Below, one piece after another: positions 8,772 through 17,736 of a DNA stretch of 25,295 bases. This DNA is from an uncultured Hungatella sp. (GTDB lineage Bacteria > Bacillota > Clostridia > Lachnospirales > Lachnospiraceae), in assembly GCA_910585645.1 (NCBI GenBank), contig CAJUFP010000075.1:1-25295 (forward strand). The letters run 5' to 3'. The notes under the pieces were generated by a model. It was not told the DNA's origin, made no database searches, and saw only the letters and a list, made by a program, of their open reading frames with translations. Positions within the stretch are counted from its first letter, which is position 1. Every line of letters begins with the position of its first letter. The position numbers and the translations under genes were made by a program.

Positions 8772-8850
8772 GCAGCCGGATATTGCCACAGGGCTTATGT
8801 GCCGGAGGGATATGCGTGACATGAATGAAAGAGGGAGGGGAACAGCTTGA
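8764..8850 (+). CDS. small 28-aa ORF coupling parB to the helicase gene
   Basis: The ORF starts inside the parB stop region (ATG at 8764, parB TAA at 8769-8771) and ends with TGA overlapping the TTG start of the next gene at 8847. A GGGGGAG ribosome site lies 9 nt upstream. The product is basic and Met/Arg-rich, begins MNKQPDIATG and matches nothing I recognise. The double overlap suggests it may serve to pass ribosomes to the helicase gene, or it may be chance. Confidence 0.35.
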   Translation: MNKQPDIATGLMCRRDMRDMNERGRGTA

Positions 8851-11800
8851 GCAGAGCGATCAGTTTAGCAGACCTTTACAGAGCGTCCGTACAGGAGTAC
8901 ACCAAAACACCGGCAGAGTGGAAAGGCCTGCTGTCCTGTGTCGCACGGTTCTACAAGCGTTCCTTTGACAATGCGGTACTGATCTACGCGCAGAAGCCGG
9001 ATGCCATCCAGCTGGGAACCTTTGACGAGTGGCATGACAAGCGGGTGGGACGCAGCATCAACCGGGGAGCCAAAAGTATTGCGGTCATCGACATGGTAAA
9101 CCCCAATGCCAGTATTAAGTATCTCTTTGATTTCATGGATACCAACGGCAGCGTCCAGTCTTACCGAAACCTGCAGAAGTACCTGTGGGAACTGGAGGAA
9201 CAGTACCGCCCCAGTGTTATCATGCGGTTCCATGAAAAATATAACACTCCCACACGGAGCATGGATGCCTGCCTGTACCATCTGGTGAGCAGACGGGTGA
9301 GGGACTGGCTTACACCTTACATGGAAAATTTCAGGGTAAGAGACGAGGAAAGCCCTCTCCACGGAATGCCGGAGGATGCGGTGAAGGCAGAGTTCATGGG
9401 GCTGGTAATGGAGAGCGTGGCCTATACCGTATTTTCCAAATGCGGAATCTCCACGGAGATGTTCGGGGATGACAGTTTTGAGAATATCAGCAACTACAAC
9501 ACGCTCCAGCTTTTCATGGCGCTGGGGAGCTGCACGGTCTCCATCGCAAGGCCCATCCTGAATGAGATTTACCGGGAGATCCAAGACATCAAAATCGAAA
9601 GGAGCAAAATCTATGAGAACAGAGCCATTGATGAACTTCACATACAGACAGGGAGAGGATGGGATGCTGTATCCCGAGATCAGAGTATCGGAGAACCCGC
9701 AGACCGACCGGATGCCGGTGGGACGGTTCGGGAGCCGGTGGAAAGCGTACATGATGGAGGAGCATCCCCACAGGCTGTCGGAACTGGTGGCACAGGGCAG
9801 GGTCAACGAAGTGATCCTGCAGGTAGACCAGGAGGCGGAGCAGAGGAAAGAGGCGCTGATCCAGGAACTGCTGACCGCTCGCCCCATGCCGGAGACGGAG
9901 GACACCATGGAGAGAGCCGGACACATGAACATGATAACGAAAGAGGCGGAAGAGACCGTGATGGACGAGGTGGTGCTGAAAGCCAGATAACACCTGCATC
10001 TTCCTCTTCCCCTCAAACAGCTAAATCGCCTGCAGATGGTTTTAAGCCGTCTGTGGGCGCTTTTTTCGTTGTGCCGCCAAAGTCACAGGAAATCCTGCAG
10101 GCATCCCGGACAGATATGGGAGAGATTTCGGAACAAAAAACAGAAACTGTCAGACAACCGGAGCAAGGGGCAGGTTCTGTACAGCCACAGGGAGAAAAAC
10201 CAGAGCCGGAAGCAGATCCCATGCAGGAAATGCCAGAAAAATCAGAAGCTGCGGAGAACGGAAATCCTGAAACATCCAGGGAAACAAAAGCGGAAACACC
10301 GCCCTATTCCTCCGGCCTGCTGGAAGAGGAAGAAGTCTCCGAACTTTTGGATATGGTTTTATGTGCGGATGACCTGGTCCCTGACGCAAGGGTATGGCAT
10401 TCCGAAATCTGCAGCTTTTTCCAGAGAGGTAACAGCCAGGAGAAAAAAGCAAATGCCCTGAAACTGATTTACGGGGAACTGGACGAGGATTACATCATCC
10501 AGGACGGCGGCTATCAGGTGCATGTTTTAGGCCAGAGTGAGGGGATTGTGTTTCAGGTAGATGGAGGCGATTATTTTTACTCCTATCCGGAACTGTCACA
10601 GCGGATCGATGCCCTGATCCTGGGCGGCGTTTACCCATTCAGCATAGAGGAAGAAAGACTGGATGACTTCGCCATTCCTGATGAAAGGGAAGAGCTGGAG
10701 GAAAGCCGCAGGAACAGCGAGTCCGGCTCCATTACCGGAGACGTGGAAGGGCAGGAAAATTTCTATGACCAGGAACAGCCGGGGACACAGAAGGAAGTTA
10801 CCGTTGGGCAGGAACGGTCAGAGGCGGGACAGGAGAATACCGGCAGGCAGGAACCGGCAGAGGAAGATGGGCAGGCGCAGGAAGAGGAACCGGCAGAGGG
10901 AGTGGAACAGACACAGGAGGAAGAGCCAGAGGGAAGAGTGCAAATACTGGAAGAAGCGCCGGACAGGCAGCTTTCCCTTTTTGACATGGGAATGGAATCC
11001 GGTTATGAGGACAATACCGGTTTCGGCCAGGATGCCCTGCTGGAAGCAGATAAAGTGCCGGAGCAGCCCCGCCCCTTCCATGAGGGTGAAAGGATTTCCT
11101 ACAATGGCAGAGTTTATGAAATCCTGCAGTATCTCTATGATAACAGGACGGTAGAGATTGGGGATATCGGCCAGTTAAAGAACCTGAACGGGTTTAAGAT
11201 CCGGGAACGGGTTCCGGTTACAGAGATTGAGGGCTGCCAGACGGTGAAGGACAATTACACCGATGGAGAGATTGCGTCCATGGTGGAAACGGCGGTGCAG
11301 AGCGGTGAAGCCACAGCGGAACAGAAGGAGGCTCTGCAGGCAGCCATTCAGACCATGCAAGCCAATGAATCCCATGACCGTGCTATCCTGGAGGATTTTG
11401 ACCGGCACACGCTTCATGGCTTTAATTACCGCTACAAAGAAGAGCATCACCTGTATGACGGCGGCCCCAAAACGAAGTTCCAGAACAACATGGCGGCTAT
11501 CCGGCTGCTGAAAGAACTGGAAGAACAGGGGAGGAAGGCAACCGCAGAGGAACAGGTCATTCTTGCGAAATATGTGGGCTGGGGCGGTCTGGCCAATGCC
11601 CTGACACCGGGAAAGAGCGGATGGGAACCACAGTATGAGGAAATCCGGCAGCTTCTCACAGAAGAGGAATTTCAGGCAGCGCAGGAAAGCACCCTCACTG
11701 CATACTACACGGAGCAGGGAGTGATACGGCATATCTATGGCGCGCTGGAAAAGTTCGGCTTCCATGGAGGCAATATTTTAGACCCTGCCATGGCTACCGG

Positions 11801-12155
11801 GAACTTTTTTTCCGTCCTGCCGGAAAGCATGGCAGATTCCCGGCTGTACGGCGTGGAGATCGAACCTATTTCCGGGCATATCGCAAAGCATCTTTATCCC
11901 GATGCGGATATCCAGGTCACAGGCTTCGAGCATACCAGCCACCCGGATCAGTTCTTTGATGTGGTCATCGGCAACATCCCCTTCAATTCCATCAAGGTGG
12001 ACGACCCCAGATACAACCGTTATAACTTCCGCATCCATGATTATTTCCTGGCAAAATCCCTGGATAAGACACGTCCGGGTGGAATTGTGGCGGTCATCAC
12101 GTCCAAATACACCATGGACAAGGTAAATTCCGGCAGCCGGAGATACCTGGCGTAG
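8847..12155 (+). CDS. ICE ArdC-like/N6-methylase/helicase, fragment 1 of 3 (ends at in-frame UAG)
   Basis: The first 1102 residues of a giant ICE protein (LtrC-like helicase/methylase) thought to protect or process incoming DNA. It starts at TTG 8847 behind GAGGGAGGGG. Residues about 15-95 resemble the ArdC N-terminal ssDNA-binding/antirestriction domain (NAVLIYAQKP then FDEWHDKRVGRSINRGAKSI). Residues 256-381 are a hydrophobic-poor Gly/Arg/Asp stretch overlapping a TnpV-like gene in another frame. Residues about 395-720 are Glu/Gln-rich linker. A DNA N6-methylase domain follows, with motif I DPAMATGNFF (from residue 979) and the NIPF form of motif IV (from 1043). The frame stops at TAG 12153-12155, in the middle of the methylase region. 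The same frame continues at once with clear family sequence (RAELLGAIRLPNNAFK), so the stop interrupts one ancestral gene. Confidence 0.85.
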   Translation: MSRAISLADLYRASVQEYTKTPAEWKGLLSCVARFYKRSFDNAVLIYAQKPDAIQLGTFDEWHDKRVGRSINRGAKSIAVIDMVNPNASIKYLFDFMDTNGSVQSYRNLQKYLWELEEQYRPSVIMRFHEKYNTPTRSMDACLYHLVSRRVRDWLTPYMENFRVRDEESPLHGMPEDAVKAEFMGLVMESVAYTVFSKCGISTEMFGDDSFENISNYNTLQLFMALGSCTVSIARPILNEIYREIQDIKIERSKIYENRAIDELHIQTGRGWDAVSRDQSIGEPADRPDAGGTVREPVESVHDGGASPQAVGTGGTGQGQRSDPAGRPGGGAEERGADPGTADRSPHAGDGGHHGESRTHEHDNERGGRDRDGRGGAESQITPASSSSPQTAKSPADGFKPSVGAFFVVPPKSQEILQASRTDMGEISEQKTETVRQPEQGAGSVQPQGEKPEPEADPMQEMPEKSEAAENGNPETSRETKAETPPYSSGLLEEEEVSELLDMVLCADDLVPDARVWHSEICSFFQRGNSQEKKANALKLIYGELDEDYIIQDGGYQVHVLGQSEGIVFQVDGGDYFYSYPELSQRIDALILGGVYPFSIEEERLDDFAIPDEREELEESRRNSESGSITGDVEGQENFYDQEQPGTQKEVTVGQERSEAGQENTGRQEPAEEDGQAQEEEPAEGVEQTQEEEPEGRVQILEEAPDRQLSLFDMGMESGYEDNTGFGQDALLEADKVPEQPRPFHEGERISYNGRVYEILQYLYDNRTVEIGDIGQLKNLNGFKIRERVPVTEIEGCQTVKDNYTDGEIASMVETAVQSGEATAEQKEALQAAIQTMQANESHDRAILEDFDRHTLHGFNYRYKEEHHLYDGGPKTKFQNNMAAIRLLKELEEQGRKATAEEQVILAKYVGWGGLANALTPGKSGWEPQYEEIRQLLTEEEFQAAQESTLTAYYTEQGVIRHIYGALEKFGFHGGNILDPAMATGNFFSVLPESMADSRLYGVEIEPISGHIAKHLYPDADIQVTGFEHTSHPDQFFDVVIGNIPFNSIKVDDPRYNRYNFRIHDYFLAKSLDKTRPGGIVAVITSKYTMDKVNSGSRRYLA
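9613..9990 (+). CDS. TnpV-like protein, nested in another frame of the helicase gene
   Basis: A 125-aa ORF in the +1 frame relative to the surrounding helicase frame. It has its own ribosome site, AAAGGAG (9598-9604), 8 nt before ATG 9613. The sequence resembles the TnpV family (transposon-encoded proteins, role not well defined): an N-terminal FTYRQGEDGMLYPEIRV strand region, the VGRFGSRWKAYMMEEHPHRL block matching the family IGxYGxxRxxYLxEH signature, a central acidic helix, and a C-terminal AEETVMDEVVL helix. Its amino-acid composition is that of a normal globular protein. The helicase frame over the same bases is low-complexity and lacks hydrophobic residues, so TnpV is probably the constrained frame here. 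The match is from memory and should be tested by profile search. Confidence 0.7.
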   Translation: MRTEPLMNFTYRQGEDGMLYPEIRVSENPQTDRMPVGRFGSRWKAYMMEEHPHRLSELVAQGRVNEVILQVDQEAEQRKEALIQELLTARPMPETEDTMERAGHMNMITKEAEETVMDEVVLKAR

Positions 12156-15100
12156 CGGGCGGAGCTTCTGGGAGCCATCCGCCTGCCTAACAATGCGTTC
12201 AAACAGGTGGCGGGGACGGAGGCCACCACGGACATCCTGTTCCTAAAAAAGCGGGAACGGGAGATTGTGCCGGACGAGGCCAACAGCCCATGGCTGTCAG
12301 TGGAGCAGAATGGGGACGGCATCCCTATGAACACCTGGTTTATCGACCACCCGGAGATGGTGCTGGGGAAGATGGTGTTTGATGAGAGCGTGTATGGCAA
12401 TGAGAAAAGCACGGTCTGCCACCCCATACCGGGGGATGACCTGGACGAGCGGCTGGAACGTGCCGTCAGCTATCTGGAGGGAACCTACGAGGAGCCGGAA
12501 CAGGAGGGGGACGTACCGCAGGCGGAGGGCGCTCCCGAAATAAAATCCATCCCCGCAGATCCGGTAGTGCGGAACTTCTCCTATGCACTGGCGGATGGGA
12601 AACTGTATTACCGGGAGCATTCCCGAATGTATGAGCAGGATGTTACCGGAAAGAAAGCGGAGCGCATCAAGGGGCTTGTGGAGATTACACAGGCGGTACG
12701 CAGGCTCATAGATTTCCAGAACCAGGAGCAGGAAAACCGGCCAGCGGTGGAATATGAGGCGGCCCTGCAGGAGCATATAAGAAATCTGAACCGGGTTTAT
12801 GACCGCTTTGTAAAGGAGTACGGTTATATCAATGCCTATGCCAATGTGACGGCGTTCTCCAGGGATGCCAATGCGCCGCTCCTGCGCTCCATTGAGAGGG
12901 AGAAGAAAGGCGGGACGAGGGAAAACGGACAAAGCGCCATCCCAAACGGACAAAAAGATGTCCGTTATGAAAAGACCGCCATATTTTACAAGGCTACCAT
13001 CCGGCCCAAGACCATGCCCACGGTGGTGGAATCCGCAGAAGAGGCATTAAAGGTCTCCCTGAACGTAAAGGGCAGGCTTGACCTGGACTATATGGCGCAG
13101 TTGTACCGGAAGCCGGACGGCGGCAGGGCCACAAAGGAGGAGATCATAGAAGAACTGGGGGAGCAGATCTATCAGGACCCGGTACTGTATGCAGGGAACC
13201 CCTATGCAGGATGGCAGACGGCCGGGGAATATTTAAGCGGCTATGTAAAGGACAAGCTGGCGGAGGCGGTCATCAAAGCGGAGGAGGAACCGGAGCGCTT
13301 CTCCCGGAACGTGGAGGCCCTGCGGACGGTGCAGCCCACGCCGCTGACACCCCAGGAGATCAGTTTTTCTTTAGGGACACCCTGGATACCGCTGGAAACC
13401 TATCAGGATTTTATGTATGAAACATTCAAGACCCAGGAGGGGAACAAATACGGGCGCCTGGCCACGGAACTGGAATTTTCCCGATACAGCGGCGTTTACT
13501 TCATTGCCAATAAGGGAAATGAGAGCGGCTCCGTCGCCGCCTGCCAGGTCTATGGCACGGAACGGATGAATGCCTATGAGATTCTGGAGACATCCCTGAA
13601 CCTGCGGTTCGTGGAGGTGAAAGACCGGGTGGAATATACAGACCCGGACACCGGCGAGGAAAAGGTGAAATATGTACTGAACAAAAAGGAGACCATCCTT
13701 GCCAGGGAGAAGCAGGCACAGATCAAGGCGGAGTTCGAGCGGTGGCTCTTTGCGGAGCCGGAGCGGGCGGCAAGGCTGACAAAGCTGTACAACGACCGGT
13801 TCAACAACATCCGTCCCCGCACTTATGACGGCTCTGACCTGGTTCTACCGGATTTATCGGAGGATATCCGGCTCCGTCCCCACCAGCTTGATGTGATAGC
13901 CCACGGCCTGTACGGGGATGGGAATCTTCTGATGGCCCATGAGGTAGGGGCGGGAAAGACCTATGCCGCCATTGTGCTGGCCCATGAATTAAAGCGGCTG
14001 GGGAAGGTGACAAAGCCGCTGATCGCCGTGCCGAACCATCTGGTAGGCCAGTGGTCTGACGCCTGTATGGAGCTGTACCCCAATGCAAATATCTTAGTGG
14101 CGGAAAAGAAGGATTTCCAGAAGCAGAACCGCCGCCGTTTTGTGAGCCGGATTGCCACCGGGGAGTATGACTGCATTATTATGGCCCACTCCAGCTTTGA
14201 ACTGATCGGGTTATCCAGAGAGAGACAGCTGGCGGCCATGGAGACCGAGCTGAACGAGGTGACAAGGGCCATTGACGAGCAGAAAGCCAGGGACGGAAAG
14301 AACTGGTCTTTAAAGCAGATGCAGATTTTCCGGAAGAATCTGCAGTTTCGGTATGACCAGATGTTCAAGGCTGAGAAAAAGGACGATGTAATCAATTTTG
14401 AGGAGCTGGGGGTGGACGCCCTGATCGTGGATGAGGCCCATGCCTACAAAAATAATTTTTCCTATACCAAGATGCGCAACGTGGCAGGTATCAGCGGCCA
14501 GAGCAGCCAGCGTGCCATGGACATGCACCAGAAATGCCAGTATATCAATGAGATCAGCGGGGGAAAGGGTGTTATCTATCTGACCGGGACTCCCGTGAGT
14601 AATTCCATGTCGGAATTATATGTGATGCAGAAAACCCTGCAGCCGAAGGAGCTGGAGAGGCGGGGGCTCCTGATGTTTGATGCCTGGGCGGGGACTTTCG
14701 GGCGGGTTACGTCCTCTCTGGAGATCCAGCCGGAGGGCAACGGCTACCAGATGAAGAACCGGTTCTCCCAGTTCCACAACCTGCCGGAGTTGATGAGCAT
14801 GTTTTCCATGATTGCGGATATCCGGACGGCGGACATGCTGGAACTGCCCACGCCGGAACTGAAAACCGGCAGCCCACAGGTTATCAAGTCTGTCTGTACC
14901 CCCGACCAGAAACGGATCGTCATGGAGCTGGCAGAGCGGGCGGAGGCCATCCGGAACGGGGAGGTAGACAGCACCCAGGACAATTTCCTGAAGCTGACCC
15001 ATGAGGCCCGGCTGCTCTCCATCGACCCCAGGGCCATTGACCCGGAGATACCGGACGACCCCAGCACCAAGCTGAACCTGTGCGCTGAAAAAGTGGCGGA

Positions 15101-15227
15101 GATCTATCAGGAAACGGCAGAGGACAGGCTGACCCAGCTGATCTTCTGCGACCAGGGGACACCGAAATATGACGGCAGTTTCAATTTTTATGAGGAGCAA
15201 AGACAGCGCTGCTTGCACAGGGGGTGA
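12156..15227 (+). pseudogene. ICE methylase/helicase, fragment 2 of 3 (SF2 helicase core)
   Basis: Continuation of the giant ICE protein in the same frame after the UAG at 12153-12155. It holds the end of the methylase region, a long middle region, and the N-terminal half of a SNF2-like SF2 helicase. Visible helicase elements are Walker A MAHEVGAGKT (from about 13932), the DEAH box VDEAHAYKNN (about 14430) and motif III-like YLTGTPVSNSMSELY (about 14578). The first usable start, GTG 12207, has no convincing ribosome site, so independent translation is unlikely. The frame is lost at about 15195. The family sequence FNFYEEAKTALLAQG is recovered only by adding one base, probably a G missing from GAGGAGGCAAAG. 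After the shift the frame reads a short nonsense tail and stops at 15227. Confidence 0.8.
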
Positions 15228-16156
15228 AACCGGAGGAAATCTGTTTTATCCATGACGCCAAGACGGACGTACAGCGGGAACAGCTTTTTGAAAAGGTGCG
15301 AAAGGGAGAGGTTCGTATCCTGATGGGCAGCACGGAGAAGATGGGAACCGGCATGAACGTACAGGAAAAGCTCATCGCCCTGCACCACCTGGACGTGCCG
15401 TGGCGCCCGGCCGACCTGACCCAAAGGAACGGGCGGATTTTAAGGCAGGGCAACGAAAACAAGGAGGTCTCCATCTTCAATTACATCACGGAGAATACCT
15501 TTGACAGCTACCTCTGGCAGATCTTAGAGCAGAAGCAGCGGTACATCAGCCAGATCATGACCGGCCGCTCCCCGCTGAGAACCTGCGAGGATTTAGACAA
15601 GACCGTGCTGCAGTATGCGGAGTTCAAGGCGCTGGCGACCTCTGACCCAAGGGTGAAGGAGAAGATGGAAACGGATAACGAGATTAACCGGCTGACGGTG
15701 CTGAAATCTTCCTGGCAGAGCCAGCAGGCCCAGATGCAGGAGCAGGCCAGCCGCCATTACCCGGTCCGGATCGCCCGGAAGGAGAACGAGATAGCGGTCA
15801 GGGACGAGGATATCCGGACGTATCAGGCCAATAAGACGGAAGATTTCCGCATGGTGATTGACGGCCGCATCCATGACGAGCGCACAAAGGCGGCGGAACA
15901 TCTGATGGTATGCGGCCGCAGGGTTATGAAGATGGAGACGGGTTCTTCCCATGATGTTGGCAGCTATGCAGGACTTACCATCCGGCTGACGAAGCCTGAC
16001 ATGGGCGGAATGAAGATCCAGCTGTGCGGGAAAAGGAGCTACAGCACTGATTACGGCGACTCCGAACTGGGGAACATTACCCACATCGAGCATCACAGAA
16101 GAAAAAGGTGCAGCTTGACCTTGCGCTGGAATTTAAGGAGGACGGGGAGGACGTGA
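15195..16156 (+). pseudogene. ICE methylase/helicase, fragment 3 of 3 (helicase C-terminal half)
   Basis: The second RecA-like half of the SF2 helicase, in a different frame from fragment 2. It begins with the AKTALLAQGVKPEEI segment and includes motif V-like GSTEKMGTGMNVQEKL and the motif VI arginine finger region TQRNGRILRQGN, as in SNF2-like conjugative-element helicases. The GTG at 15224 lacks a usable ribosome site. After the conserved GDSELGNITHIEH stretch the frame runs into an Arg/Cys-rich tail and stops at 16154-16156. I expect a further coiled-coil tail here in relatives. The neighbouring frame just upstream of 16156 reads QKKKVQLDLALEFKEDGED, which looks like a lost piece of that tail. 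A deletion with frameshift is therefore likely but needs an alignment. Confidence 0.75.
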
Positions 16157-16620
16157 TGGCGGCGGAGGAAAACGGGGATGGAAGCGGACAGGGGGAGAGA
16201 AAGGAGCCGCCCACATTGGAGCAGAGGTTCTACCGGAAGCTCCGCCTGTTTGCGGCTCCGGTCCTGGATGGAGAAGCCTATTATATGAAGCTGCAGGCAA
16301 AGGGGTATGAGGAGCTGGTGGTGGAGGCCATCGGAGGGGAGGAATACAGCATAGCCCATTATTATGACCAGAACGGGGATTCCATGCGTGACCCGGAGAT
16401 CACCTTTACCATCGATCAGGAAAACAAATCCATCCACCCCGCTTCTTTTCTCCAGAACGGCATCGGTGTGTATTATGAAACGGCGGATGCAGCCCCCGCA
16501 ATGGTAAGGGATTTGAAAGGGTTTATGGTGCAGTGGTTCACCAACATCAAAAACCAGAAATTTGAGCCGGTAAAAATCAAACGGTATGAACAGGAAGAGG
16601 AAAACGGCATGGAACGGTAG
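16156..16620 (+). CDS. DUF6908-like ICE protein
   Basis: A 154-aa cytoplasmic protein resembling the DUF6908 family found in Bacillota ICEs (FYRKLRLFAAPVLDGEAYY, EEYSIAHYYDQNGD and QWFTNIKNQKFEPVKIKRYE are the recognisable parts). No catalytic motif is seen and the role is unknown. ATG 16156 overlaps the stop of the helicase fragment (TGATG) and has GGGGAGG 5 nt before it, so it is the natural start. The frame is open upstream to 16108, which is probably a relic of the helicase tail. It ends with MER and TAG. Confidence 0.75.
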   Translation: MAAEENGDGSGQGERKEPPTLEQRFYRKLRLFAAPVLDGEAYYMKLQAKGYEELVVEAIGGEEYSIAHYYDQNGDSMRDPEITFTIDQENKSIHPASFLQNGIGVYYETADAAPAMVRDLKGFMVQWFTNIKNQKFEPVKIKRYEQEEENGMER

Positions 16621-16743
16621 GAGGGAGACTTAAAAAGCGAAAACAGGCCAAACACTGCAGGAGCCAAAAGGGTAAGCAGGATTTCACAGGAAGCGAAAGC
16701 AGGCGCAGACAGAGGTTTCTTGTGAAAGGCAGGTATTTGGCGG

Positions 16744-17736
16744 TTGAGACATACCAGAGAGGACTTGAAGGCCATGCAGGGCTGGAGCCTGGAACGGAAG
16801 ATACAGGTGACGCAGACCCGGATTCTGGAATGGTACTTGAAATTCGGAGGGCAGGTTTTCGTCAGTTTTTCTGGCGGGAAGGATTCGACTGTGCTCCTTG
16901 ACATTGCCCGCAGGGTATATCCCGACATCCCGGCGGTGTTCGTGGATACGGGGCTGAAATACCCGGAGCTTCGGGAGTTTGTAAAGACAAAGGAGAACGT
17001 GAATTGGCTGCGGCCCAGATACCCGTTCCCGCAGATCATAGAGAAATATGGGTATCCGGTTATTTCCAAGGAGATAGCGGACTGTGTGGACGGGGCGCGG
17101 AAAGGGCAGGCTACAAGGATTGAGAGGTTAAATGGGACAATGCTGGCACCGGACGGCAGCAAGTCCGTATATAATTGTGAGAATTACCGGTATTTATTGG
17201 AGGCGCCATTCAAGATATCAGCCAGGTGCTGTTATCATATGAAGAAGGCGCCTATTTACCGGTTTGAGCATCAGACCGGCAGGCACGGGATCGTGGGGCT
17301 GATGGCTCAGGAGAGCCGCCTGCGGACACAGAAGTGGCTCCAGTACGGGTGTAACGGCTTTGAGCGGAAACGGCCTTTAAGCCAGCCCATGGCATTCTGG
17401 CTGGAACGGGATATCCTGGAATATCTGAAGAGAACTGGGATTCCCTACAGCACTATTTACGTGGAGATCGAGGAGACGGAAAAGAAGGACGGTAGCCGGG
17501 TATTAAAGACCAGCGGGGTATCCAGATCTGGCTGCATGTACTGTATGTTCGGGGTGCATCTGGAAAAGGAACTCAACCGGTTCCAGCGGATGGAGCAGAC
17601 CCATCCGAAGCAGTATGACTACTGCATCAACCGTCTGGGCTGCGGCAGGGTGCTGGATTTTATCGGGGTTTCCTACCGTCTGGAGGACACTAAAAAAACG
17701 GAACAAGGAGAGGGGGATGAAGATGGAGCGCAATGA
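16744..17736 (+). CDS. PP-loop phosphoadenosine phosphosulfate reductase-like protein
   Basis: A 330-aa PAPS/APS reductase-family protein. The N-type ATP pyrophosphatase PP-loop SGGKDST spans residues 43-49, after a conserved QVFVSF strand. A Cys-Cys pair (C162-C163, CCYHMKK) and a later CXXC (C264, C267, GCMYCMF) match the CC...CXXC [4Fe-4S] arrangement of assimilatory APS reductases. The catalytic C-terminal ECGLH motif of true reductases is not seen. Its ICE location, with no sulfate assimilation genes nearby, suggests a nucleic-acid or host-interaction role as in DndC/IbrA-type relatives, but this is inference. The TTG start at 16744 is chosen because relatives begin MRxTxEDLK; GAAAGGCAGG lies about 10 nt before it. 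ATG 16774 is the alternative. The 123-nt gap before it holds no recognisable feature. Confidence 0.88.
   Translation: MRHTREDLKAMQGWSLERKIQVTQTRILEWYLKFGGQVFVSFSGGKDSTVLLDIARRVYPDIPAVFVDTGLKYPELREFVKTKENVNWLRPRYPFPQIIEKYGYPVISKEIADCVDGARKGQATRIERLNGTMLAPDGSKSVYNCENYRYLLEAPFKISARCCYHMKKAPIYRFEHQTGRHGIVGLMAQESRLRTQKWLQYGCNGFERKRPLSQPMAFWLERDILEYLKRTGIPYSTIYVEIEETEKKDGSRVLKTSGVSRSGCMYCMFGVHLEKELNRFQRMEQTHPKQYDYCINRLGCGRVLDFIGVSYRLEDTKKTEQGEGDEDGAQ

Noticed and set aside
10663..11154. 163-codon ORF within the helicase gene
   Set aside because: Arg/Trp-rich shadow of the Glu-rich linker frame, without a ribosome site, unlike the TnpV frame.
16621..16722. Possible 34-codon extension of the DUF6908 protein by read-through of its TAG
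   Set aside because: The frame is open, but the sequence does not look conserved and the TAG is at a sensible gene end.
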